Assembly (NCBI GenBank): GCA_014706295.1
Contig: JACSVZ010000002.1
Coordinates: 21,063,994 to 21,127,993, forward strand
Length of the DNA: 64,000 nucleotides
Direction: 5' to 3'
Source: Lycocorax pyrrhopterus obiensis
Taxonomy: Eukaryota; Chordata; Aves; Passeriformes; Paradisaeidae
Made by a program: the position numbers and the translations under genes. Positions 23,661 to 40,200 of this stretch are shown piece after piece. Position 1 is the stretch's first letter. Every line of letters starts with the position of its first letter. The notes under the pieces are model-generated. The model was not told where the DNA came from. It worked only from the letters and a program-made list of their open reading frames with translations, and made no database searches.

Positions 23661-26600
23661 TTATTTTTACATACACAGTTATGTTTTTGTATCTGCGGTA
23701 ATTCACCAGTCAAAACATGACATGCATGATTTCGGTTCCAATCTTTCCACTTTAATTCTGCTCTCACCCCTTCCCTCCCCCCAGTAACCAGTCATATTTG
23801 ACTGATCTTTTCAGATTAAAAACTAAAAAGGAAGAAATGTGTCAAATTTATTTGCAAATTCTCCTTGTTGAGCGCTGTCACTTTAGCGACAGCCCTCTCC
23901 CTGAATTCCCTCCTCATTTGGATTTGAAAAGTGGATGTAACCCTTTCAAGGCTGGACACATTTTCTTTCATTTTCCTGGATCATTTTCCTGTTTGCCTTT
24001 ACATTCAGAGACTGATCTTCAAAGGGCTTTATTAATCACAATAAAACTTAATCTACAGTATTTCAAATCACATATAAAGGTGTCTTAAATCCCTCAGCAG
24101 CAGAGATTAGCCTGGAAAAAAACTTCATATGTTCCAAAGGACAGATAAAAGCTTCCAAAAATTAGCAAAACAATTTTTTTTCTTTTACACACCGAAGCTG
24201 ATTTTCCTTCCATGAGCACAAAAAGCCTAATTTTTTTAAGGAATACAGTGGGCAACTTGCAGCACTATAAACATATTTGGTCTTCAGTCATCCTGACTAA
24301 AAGAAGTTTTGTGAGAGTTTAGTTAAAGCTGCCTGTACTAGCTCCCACCAAAACTGGTGCAAGACATGGTCCTCTCCAGGACCTGCTATCTGACACAAAT
24401 GCCAGTGCAGATTTTACCAAACTAAGGGAACAGATGTGAAATAGGATACCAAGGATGGTTTGGGATAGCAACATGCCACTGCCATGTCTGTCACCATGGT
24501 GCCTTTGAGCCACCTATACTGATACGAATATTTTTCCCTCTTTATGATCTATTTTGCAGCATTGAACCTAATTAAATGTTGGAGTGAGGGCATGTTTTTT
24601 CCCTGACCGTACCACTGGTATCCAGGCTGAAATGCTAACCTTTACGTACATAATTAAACCACTGTTTGTAACAGCACAGTGTAGCAAAGCCTTAATCTTT
24701 TTTCAGCAGAGTGAAATTCAAAACACTTCTCTGAAATAATAATGAAAGAGATTGAAAATATAAGCGCGAGCAAACCAGATGCAGATAGGAGTGAGCAGAA
24801 GCAGTGTGGAGCTTAGCACAGCATTTGCACACTCTTTTTCTAGGCATATGCCTTTTTCCATGTTACTCCTGCTTACTGTAGTTGGTAAAGGGTTGCCCTT
24901 TTTCACAGAGTATTTTTCCTGGGCTAACTTTGAATTTAGCAGTGCAGGCACAAGGAGCCATTTTGTGCTTGGTGCCTGCAGAACGTGTTGCCCTGTGTGC
25001 CAGTGGATGAGTTTGTAACTGGTTTTCATCAGGTTTCCCCTGTGTTAACGCTGAGGCAGCGGCACACATGTAAAATGGACATGCATGTTATGCTGTATGT
25101 CTTTAAGTCTCTGTAGGAATATTAACTAATTAGTCAGTAAGAGCTGTGACAAGGCTGTTGCAAATGGCAGAAGCTGCAGGGAATACAGCTCGAACACCAA
25201 CTGCGTGTCTGAATGCACAAGGGCTCGGGGAACGGGAAGGGAAGCAAACAAGCTGAAAGGCCAGAGCAAGCCAGCAAGGGGGCTTCAAAAATACAAATAA
25301 ATGTAGCACATTAAGACTGGCAGCACCTCACATAGGTTTAATGGTCACACTAAGAACGGACTGTCAATCTGGACTGTCAGCCTTCAGCATGGAGAGATTA
25401 TAACGTAAGTGCTACCCAAGCCTTAATTACAGCAAATCAATGGTTTGACACACCACTACAGGACAGCAAAGGTTCCATGGTAAAAAGAGGTTTCTGCACT
25501 TTCTTTAAATTTGTACCAGGCTGCTGAGAGCTCTGATGCATGACTTCTGAGCGCTTTGGTTTCCCATTCTTAGTTTTCCAAGAAAATATGATTTTTTCTT
25601 GGGGACTAAGGTTAATCTGGTAACTAAATCCAAGGTCCCAGGTTAGGTTCCAAACTAACATACAAACTCCCAATATTTTCCCTGATCTCTCTATTCTGGT
25701 TACTCTGGATGTGATTTTTATGCCTGTCTTCTTTGGGAGAAAGTCTGCAACAGTTCAGAGTGAATGAGGCAGTATGCATGAGGATAAAACTGTCTATTAA
25801 GAAGGAATATGTGGTTGATATGGTAGGACCTCACTTTAAGAATCAGGCTTATCATAGCTGGAGTAGGGAACCGAGGGTGTGCTTGATGCCAATAGGCCAC
25901 CCAGCATCACAATGGCTTCACAGATCGTGACAGGTTTGCGTTCATTTGAGGATGAGATCTGGTCTTTGCCTAATGTGTAACACAGCCATTTCAATGAAGG
26001 TTTATGCACACCCTGATGTCACATAAACCAGCTGGGTTAGGATGACTAAATACAACAACTCAAGGGCCCAGCTACAGGCTGAGACAGAGCAGTCACTCCT
26101 GGCACAACTTTTCAGTTTTTCTTGCCCAGAAGAAAAAACAGTGCTGAAAGCCCTTTCCCATGGGGTGAAAAGAGCAATGAGATATGAACATAACCCTCCA
26201 AGTGTGTTCAACTGCCTTCCTGGGTCTTGAGGGGAAGCCCTTAGCTAAGGGAACTGGCTAGCTTGTGTCAGTACCAGATAAAGAATTTTTTTTTAAGACA
26301 GAGCATTAGCGAAAAGAGAAAAGAAAAACTTTAAAAAGGGGAGGGAGGAATATTTACAAGTACATGAATGGAAGCTTTGTCGACTGTTTTCTGGGGAGAT
26401 AAGGAGCTGAACTGGCCCATCTCTGCGCGGCATGGACACACTCGTTGCCTTTGAGTCTCTCAGGAAAGAGCAAAAGGAGCTGCTGACATTTCTGCTTAAA
26501 AGGAAGAATCAATGAATCTTTGTTTCCCACTGCCTGCTTGTTTGACCTTATTGTGTTGCGGAATAGAAAAGAAATAAAAGAGAACGGGTGAGGGGAGAGC

Positions 26601-26998
26601 AGATTCGTGCTAATAAAATCCAAGACAAGATCACAGCCCTCTGATCATCACTGGAGATGCCATTATTTTGTTGTTGTCCTATTTGCTGCTGTTGCTCATT
26701 TCTGATTCTTGCCTTGCTGTAATAAGTCACACTCTTTCCAGCCATCATCCCTGTATTGACAGGCAAATGTCACCCAGGTTTGATTGACGTCCATTGCTCC
26801 TGAATACAGAAGTATGATTTAGGAATCAATTCTGTTTGTTTATTTAAACAGCTCTTTGTGTACCTTGTATATCTGTAAGCAGGACAAGTTCCTTAATATT
26901 TTCTCTGCAACAATGCCACTAATATTGTACATTCACCTTCCCACTCAGTCACAGAGGTGCCCACCAGACCTTGGGGGAGGAAAAGTCGTTCATGCACC

Positions 26999-27057
26999 AA
27001 AAAAAAAAAAAAGAAAAAAAAGAAAAATAAAAAGAAAAATAGAAAGCCACAAGATTT
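26999..27057. repeat. A-rich low-complexity tract
   Basis: A run of adenines interrupted by single G or T bases extends for almost 60 bp. I see no SINE body or processed transcript immediately before it, so I do not call it a retroposon tail. Confidence 0.85.
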
Positions 27058-27641
27058 AACAAAATGCTGTGCTGCCCCCGAGTTAAGCCAAAAAGATCTT
27101 TTTCTCAGGTCCAGGCATCTGTCGATTTGCATATACCCCGGACTCTTCTTTGGCTTCTAAACAAAAGGGAACACTTTCCCTCAGTGTTAGTTTGCAAGCA
27201 GAGCAGCGGCTGGCTTTAACACCGGGAAACAGTGTAGTCGGTGATGAGTATGTCAATTTTAATTCACAGGAAAAACTATTTCCTTCTCTGCCTTTGTGGT
27301 TGCCGTTGGGACGAGGAGGAAGAGGGAGATCCGAAATTGCCAGAGATGTTAATCGCTTTATTATTGTGGGAGGTACATTTTCAAATAACTTCTACTTGGA
27401 CAATTGGTAAAACATCCCTGCATTTAAAGCGGTATTTCCCAGAAAACACTAACATGGCACAGTGGCCTCAGGGAAGCGTTAAGCAGGGGGTGGATTGACC
27501 TTTTAATTCTCGATCGGTGACCTGAAAGGTACCCAGAGGCTGCTAAGCACATCTCTTCCCTTCGGTCTGCTTCAGAAAGAGCTGTCATCGCAAGATGCAG
27601 CTATTGAGTGAGGCTCACGATTTCGCTGTTCATCCGTTTGC

Positions 27642-27659
27642 GGGAGGGGTGGGGGAGGG
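27642..27659 (+). promoter_or_regulatory. G-quadruplex motif with single-base loops, C1QL3 promoter region
   Basis: GGGAGGGGTGGGGGAGGG has four G-runs separated by single A, T and A bases. It lies on the coding strand about 750 bp upstream of the C1QL3 ATG. Single-nucleotide loops give the most stable parallel quadruplexes known from promoters such as MYC. Formation in cells is an inference. Confidence 0.6.
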
Positions 27660-27790
27660 AGAAAAGAAAAAAAATATATATTTCCCACACTGCCAGAGTA
27701 ATGCCAAACTCTCTGTGAGTGGGAAGAGCAGAGCAGATGCTGGAATGAGATGCCAAAGCAGCTCCCCTTTCCCCTGCGCTTTTGGGTGCC

Positions 27791-27798
27791 TATAAATT
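27791..27798 (+). promoter_or_regulatory. C1QL3: TATA-box candidate, distal C1QL3 start
   Basis: TATAAATT sits at the left edge of the CpG island and would place a transcription start near 27820. A second, weaker TATA-like site lies at 28103. I cannot decide from sequence which is used. Confidence 0.35.
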
Positions 27799-27966
27799 GC
27801 TCCAGCGCGCTCGTCAGCCTCCTCCTCTCCTGGCAGGTGGCACCCGGGCAGGATCCCGCTCTTCCTTCGGCTCCGGCTCCGGCTTCGGCGCGGCGGCGCG
27901 GGCACTGGGCGGCGGGCACCGGGGCGGCCGGGAGGCGCGGCCCCGCTGAGGACTGTCGTCTCTGCG

Positions 27967-28002
27967 AAAAGAGAGAGAGAGGGAGGGAGAGAGAGAGCGA
28001 GG
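27967..28002 (+). repeat. GA-rich (GAGA) tract in the C1QL3 5' region
   Basis: An alternating GA purine tract with embedded GGGAGGGA lies between the two TATA-like candidates. It could bind GAGA-type factors or form triplex DNA, but may simply be a microsatellite. Confidence 0.7.
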
Positions 28003-28102
28003 AGGCGAGCGGGGCGATCGCGAGAGGAAAGGCAAGTTCCAGGGAAAGTTGATTCGGACTGGCACAGCCTGCAAAAAAAAAAAAGTCGATCGCCAGCGGG
28101 AG

Positions 28103-28110
28103 CATAAAAG
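28103..28110 (+). promoter_or_regulatory. C1QL3: TATA-like box candidate, proximal C1QL3 start
   Basis: CATAAAAG within the island would place initiation near 28135 and give a 5' UTR of about 275 bases. No ATG occurs between here and the C1QL3 start codon at 28410, which fits a scanning model. Confidence 0.3.
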
Positions 28111-28289
28111 TGCGGGCGGCCGGGGCGCGGCGGCAGCTCTCCCTTCTCCCGCTCCTCTCCGCTCCCTCGCCCGCCCGGCGGCTGCAGCGGCCGCAGCGGA
28201 GCGACCCCGCAACACCGGCGGCCCTCGGGAGGGCGGCCGAGCCCCAGGGGAGCCGAGCTCGCGCGGGCTCGGCGTTTTTTCGGCTCTGA

Positions 28290-33702
<5,413 letters not shown>

Positions 33703-34725
33703 TAATGAGTAAAAGGACCCACCAAACCAGTCAAGAAATGAAGCCTGCTCTTCTAAGTGATGGATTTGCATGGCAAAAGTCAATGAAACAAGCACCCCAG
33801 CAGAGAGTGACCACCGAACACCTCAGCAGCGGGGGGAAAAAGTCGAATGCTACCTGATTCACATCTGTACAACACAGAGAAACCTTATGTTAAAAAACCA
33901 CGAATCAAGTTAAACAGATGTGCGATCCACTTCCGCCAAAGCAAATACTTCCTCATCGTTAGTGTCCATGTGAATGAAGTTCTACATAGATCAAATTTTT
34001 ATGGGGAAAAAAAGCCCACCTAAGGACGCTGAGTTATTTCTTCAGTGTATATGATACTTGATGTGTTATGATCTTGCTGCTTTATCCATACTTCAGCTTT
34101 GGTTCTTGTGACTTACCTGCTAACAATGATGCTTGGAGTCCACTCATAGTGTGGTGAGGAATGATTTTACAATAAAAGGAAGAGGTAATCAAAATATACT
34201 TTCTCTCTGCAAAGAAATTGTTTGCCTTGTACTTTTCTTACCCTTCCACTTAAAACTAGACACTAATCAGCTTCAAGCCTTAACTCGATGTTCCTGCTTT
34301 GTAGGTTTACATTAGACTTTTAACATAAAATCAATCCAGTGGAGTTATTTAAATTTTGTTTTTCCCTTAGCTGTCCTCTAAAAAAAAAAGGATAGAAGAA
34401 ACACTACTTTCCCCTGAAAAATCCAGCAGTTGACAAACTATTCTATTGGACCATATCCCTGATTCCACCAAAGCAAATGGCAAAACTCCCATTGCTATTA
34501 GTGGAAAAGGGATTTGGCTTTTAATTTGTACACATGTAAATATATATTTAGACAATTATTACAGGCCCATTCTTGATGGTTAGTTGTGTAAATATTTAGA
34601 AAGTCTGGCATCCACACCATCAGACCAAGGCAGAGTGTTTTCTTTGCAGCAATTAGTCTTCATTAGTCTTTTAGCACTTAGTCTGTACCTGGGTACTATT
34701 TTTAATAAAGTAGTTACAGATTAAT
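33703..34725 (+). other. C1QL3: C1QL3 3' UTR (extent inferred)
   Basis: AATAAA signals lie at 34171-34176 and 34704-34709, so short and long forms are possible. Two perfect Pumilio elements, TGTAAATA at 34535-34542 and 34587-34594, would be present only in the long form. Further weak signals downstream mean the UTR could be longer. Confidence 0.5.
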
Positions 34726-37039
34726 ATACTGCAGATGTTCCACTAGAATTTCATAGGAATATAATGGGTCAAAACCTTAACTGTCTTAGGTGTCTTGTCT
34801 CACTGAATTTAGTGGGATTTTTCCAACAAAGGAAGAGTGGGAGATCTGACACATGAGAAAATGCTGTCACACAGACCTTTTCCATGGAAGCTAGTTACCA
34901 GTTTGTGGTAAGGTGTGCCTACGAGATGGACACAGAGAAGCGTATTACCAAAAAATGATAACACATATGCAAAGAAAGAAGCAGATATTTACATGCAAAA
35001 AAAAAATGGTGTATTAAAACCTATTTTTCTCATTCATATAGATATAGATATATAAAGTCTCAAAGAAGCTTAATCCATATAGAGGATTAACGGCTTGGAG
35101 AATTAAACTAAACACAGATACATAGTTATAAAAATGCTTTAAAATCAGTCATAGCAGTAATGTCCACAGAATATTTTTATTCAGAAAATGGATTTATTAT
35201 TTGTTTTGGTTTTGGGAGGCTATTTCTCTCAGGTTAAAACTTGCAGATTTCACTCTAAACCTAAATTTTGGCAAGATTATTAAATTTCTTTAGCACAGTT
35301 TGTTATGTTATTTATTTTTAACATTTTGGCAAAATCAAGGTAACACTGCTATAAATCATTAAAGAGTAATAGAGGCTACCCCCAGCACTGCTATTTCATA
35401 TACTCTGTCACAAGCAACCTTGTCTAATGTAATAAGGGTACAAACTTAGATTTATCTGTACTAAAATTTCCAAAGTGTCTGCCACTCTGACAAAAACGCT
35501 CTCCAGTGCTGGCTACTCAGCAAAAGTCTGATAAAGATTTTACACATCTCCCTAAAAATCTCGCTTGAATAAGTGAACCTTTTCTTAAATAGAACGTGTT
35601 ACTCCTCCTGTTTTGAGGCGTCCAGTTCAAAACAAACACCGCATGAGTCCAGGCTGACTGAGAGGATTGCCAGGCAAACTCATCCAGGGTTTACAATGGG
35701 ACATCGTGCTGCCAGCTGCTTGTGTATTATCTCACCAGAAGGGTTAATGCTTTTACCTTATGACAAAGTGCCAGCCTATATCTGTACACTGTAGTGGTTA
35801 CTCCTGTTTAATTTCTACGACGCAATTATTTTAATAACAGATGTGTAACTGACTTGTCTGTTCGCTCCACTGTCGCTGTTGCTGGCCAGTGAACTCCCAC
35901 AGCAGTGTAGCTAGAGATTCCCTACACAGTGTCCAGCAGCCCTGCACCGAGCTAGAGGTCATTTATAACCAGCAATTGCATTTACTAAGGTGTTTATTGG
36001 TAAAGCTCAATACTACAAGATGTAGAGGGTCACATTTGAAGAAGCTTTTGAAATCAGGCTACCACTGCTATTGGATAAGATTATTTTTTGGATAAATCAC
36101 CTGCCCTGGTTAAAGTTAGACAAGAGTGAAGAACATACTTTATGTGAAAACAACATATAAGGCAAACATTTCTTCCTTTTTCATCATATCTTGATATACT
36201 GATTTGTAAAGACTTATATCACAACCTTTGTTATAACTATTACAACTCATTAAAACTGTATTATGTAATATATTTTGAGTGCTGGTGTTGCATCCTTACA
36301 AAAAGAAGCTGGTATGTGTCAGGTTTTACATGATTACTGTGAGACTCCAAGTTCATGTTAAAAAATTAATGCAATTAGAAAAAGACATCTGTAATAATAT
36401 TGCACATAGTTTAAGAGGTGATCAAAATGCTTTATTCAAAAATATATTTTTCCATGTATTTTTTACATTTTCAGTTACAATTAAGTAAATTGTTAAACTA
36501 GAAAGAAACATTATCTTTTTAGATTTATTTGAGATTCCTCTTGCCTTCTCTTGTCTATGGAAGCTATTTAAAAGTTCCAGACATTTCATCAAGTATCACT
36601 TAAAGAATATAAGGACAATGAGAAGATTGTCAGTATTACAAGGATTAAAATCAGCCCCTGGAGACAGGAAATTTAACTGAAAATTACAATTTCCTTCCAA
36701 GTCCAGGTGATGCATCTTCAAAAGTAGTTTGGGGGTAACATTCAGTAACAGTATTAGATTACGCTTTTGAAACAATTATTTTAAAATTTCAGTTGAAAAG
36801 ATCTTGTAGGTAGGCTCATAATCAGTAAATCATTCACGAGCAAACTTTCAGAAGGGACAAAATGTAGAGACAGTACACAATTTTGATGTTCTAATTAAAA
36901 AGAAAAGTTATAACCAGTTTGTTTGCATATACTTAATAATTTTCAGTTTTTCTGAAAAAAAAATTTCAAAATATCTGTTTTCCTGAAATCTGAATTTTAT
37001 CAAGCTTCCCTATAAAACAGGCACATTTATTCATTATTC
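34726..37039. other. Convergent interval between C1QL3 and PTER
   Basis: This AT-rich, repeat-poor interval presumably contains the PTER 3' UTR on the minus strand. Minus-strand AATAAA signals (read as TTTATT on plus) lie at 37026-37031, 36524-36529 and 36431-36436. A plus-strand ATTAAA near 36249 could end a very long C1QL3 UTR. I see no coding sequence. Confidence 0.5.
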
Positions 37040-37250
37040 CTACTTAAAAGTCAACCACCGCTTTGGATTTGCTCGGAGTATTTTATCAATTTTATCTTGG
37101 GATATGCCTCTAATTAGCATTTTAGGAACTATATTTTTAAAGATATGTGAATATCCATGACCTCCGTATTTCATCAACCTGTTCTTGGTGTGCACATCAT
37201 GAGCCATCAGAATTCTGTCTTCATAGCCTTCATCAATCAGCATACGAACC
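37040..37250 (-). CDS. PTER: PTER coding exon 4 (residues 280-349) and stop
   Basis: It begins with the third base of Arg280, then [20 protein letters not shown] containing Asp298, the last metal ligand. It ends [10 protein letters not shown] with the stop at 37042-37040. The terminal WLTFK matches the mammalian protein. Confidence 0.96.
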
Positions 37251-40200
37251 CTGCAAAAGTTAAAAGCATCCCTGTCAGTGAAACTGACACTGACACTGCA
37301 ACAGCACAGAACCCACCAGGATTTACATTTCTTACGTTACTGTACTGCTGGACTGTATTATAACAGAAAATACTTAGGTGCTCAGAGGACACACTCCTTA
37401 CATTTACCTGAAATTAAAATGCATTTTTTATTGCATGAAAAATCCTCCACTTCTGAAAACACACCACCACACATATCAAAATGGAGAAGAAAAATTCTTT
37501 CCTTTTGGCACGACTTTGCACTTCCAGACCCATTAAGTCCAGAGAGGAATTCAAGAGCTTCACCATCACCACACACGGGACACAGGTTTTATATACATGA
37601 GTAAATAATAATTTCCTACATAAATTCCTTCCCAGCAGGTTATTTCTTGCTACTGTCACAAAGCTGGCCCCATTACATTTGCTAATGACCAGACTCTGTG
37701 TATGACAGGTCTTCTAAGGAGCCTGGCTCAATTACATAAATACTTCCATATCTTCAGTTAAATCCCATTTGCAAAGCAGGTTAATAAAAACTTGAAGTTG
37801 CCAGTATCATACTCTATATAGATGGTTATCATCCAAACACATTTCAAAGATGTTCATTAAAGAAGATACGTAAGACTGGCATGGCACAGCATTAGCACAT
37901 GCCAGGAAATAAGAAGAACTAATATAGCAGTGCAGCTAAAAAGCCTTGGCAAAATGACAAGTCAGCTTGGAAAAAGAAGTAATCCTTCTGGTCACACCCT
38001 TGTAGCAGGACTGCTGCAAGTCCTTCAGTTCCATGTTTCACTCAGGTAACCTTAATCCCTTGATCAGCTAATTTTTTAGCATTTATATTATGTGGGTGTC
38101 TATACTCCTGTCTTGAATGACTGTTAAGCTTCCCAGTAAGCTTCAGTTTAGTTTAGCAGTGGACAGCAGGATTGAAGTGGCAGGGTCTAACAGACCAGCC
38201 CTGGAAAGCGCTCATTCCTCATGAAGGCCTCCAATTCCATCACTTGCCAGCACTGTTTAATTCTAATTTTTACCTTCCTGACAACACTTCGATCAGCAAG
38301 AAAACAAAAACTAGCCTTATAAGTAACCACACTCTGCCTGAAATCCCTGACAGTTTTTATTACAACTAGTTACAAGGGGATACATGTAGCAAGGACCTAA
38401 TCAACATGGGCAGCAGAAAGAAGGCAAATAGGATAGAATTTGATAAAATGTTATTGTCTCTCAAAGCCCATCATACACTGTGCCATACAGTGCACAACAC
38501 TACATAAACCACAGTGTTACAACATCACAAGTATCTCTGAAATACAGAGAGACCATAAGCCAACCAGAGAGTAAGAGCAATGGGCACTGGAGGGACTAAG
38601 TTCCTTGCTGACCAAACATATTCTCAGAATCACCTCCTTTAATATTGGACTAATGTCATGGGTTGGGGAGGCATACAATCCCTTCCATTCCGTATCCATT
38701 GTTCCTTTTTGCTCATTCCTGTAAATTTAGTTAGTACCTGCTTCTGACTCCAAACTGCCCCCGAACGAAAGTCAGTGTTTTGCTTGCATTGGCAGTAGAC
38801 TGCAGCCAAACTGCTGAAGTACACACAGACAGCTAAACCGTGTCAAGAAGGTATGACTACAGAAGTTTATGTTTTGAACAGAAAAGATGTGAACAAGTAT
38901 TTTCCATTCAGTGTTTTCATTTAGAGGTCAATTTGATTTCTACCTCTGTGGTACTGTTTGATGAAACAAAACCCTAAGGAGATTGCTCCAGCCATCCTAC
39001 GTCCACTGTGGGTGCATTGATATCCATTTAATGGCACTTATAACTCAAATGCACATACTCACACTGTGCAATGAGAAAAACTTTTCATCTTTTCTTCTTA
39101 TGAACAACCTGCTGCAAGAAATACTCAGACACTAGAGTATTTCAGGAGAGACAATGGTGGCTGAGCAACTGTCATGGATGAAATGAAAACTCTGCCACGG
39201 TTGAACGCGTACTCGTTAACTAAGGCCTAGTCCAGTCCTCTCAGTATATTTCCCAGTGCTTCCGTAGATGCTGACCTTCCATGGCACAGGAGAGGGCAGG
39301 AGGCACAGCAGAGGAAGCAACTTTACTCATTCTAAATGTGAAAACTGTGGATTTCTAGCATTGGTTTAAAATACTGAGTGCAAGACTGAGAGCACTGTAA
39401 AGAGAGAAACAATTTCTAGTGTGAAAAGCAGCAGCAAATGCTTGGCAGTGAGCATAACCACAGCACCTTCTTAGGAGAGAACAGTTTGAAAATAGATTAG
39501 TTTCAAGACTAATCTGACAATGAGGGGGAGGGAAGCTATGTCTGAAAAGTAAGGGAAAGCTAGAAGTTACTTCATTAGTGATCAGCAATCATAAAATCTT
39601 TCTCATCAAGGAGAATGAAAGAACTGTTTGTGACTCTGAAAGGTAAAAAGACACAGGCAGGATGGCACTCCCCTCTCAGACACCTGCCACTTCACTGCTC
39701 ACAAACACTGTGGACAAACAGCATGGCAGCATCACACCTCCAGATGGAGCGGGAAGGAGTGAGATGTCCATTCCCAGCTGATCCTACCTTCTCTCAGACA
39801 GTTTTTACACAGAATGTATCTCCTTGGCAAAACTTTGTGTTAGCACAGCACAACAGATTTGCTGTGCAGCTGAGCTGAGACTGCAGGTGCTGATGAGAAG
39901 CAAGGAAGAGGTATCCTGCCAGTGAGGCCAATATTTTCACATTGTGAGTGAGTGTGAGGAGCATGGGAGCTCTGAGGAGACAGGAATCTCATCCTTCAAA
40001 AAAGAGAAAGGACAAAAGGACAGGAGGAGGAAAGGTGACAAAGTGCTTGGAAGAAAATAGGCAGTTTTTCAGGATGAAAGCACAGGATCAAATCCATCCA
40101 AAACAACCAATGAGTTTTGCTGGGGTAGCACGTTAGTGAGGAGATGTAACAGGCTCAGATGATGTTTAGTAGCAGCACTACATTTCCAACACTGTTTCAA

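Larger units (their letters stand above)
20360..27600. other. Intergenic, upstream of C1QL3; no gene supported
   Basis: I recognise no coding sequence. AT-rich, repeat-free blocks with ATTA cores occur at about 22250-22620 and 23480-23660. An A-rich low-complexity stretch spans about 26999-27057, and an octamer motif ATTTGCAT lies at 27125-27132. These are candidate distal regulatory DNA for C1QL3 or RSU1 by position only. Confidence 0.5.

Noticed and set aside
26999..27057. Poly(A) tail of a processed pseudogene
   Set aside because: No transcript-like sequence precedes it on the plus strand, and the tract is interrupted regularly by G and T.
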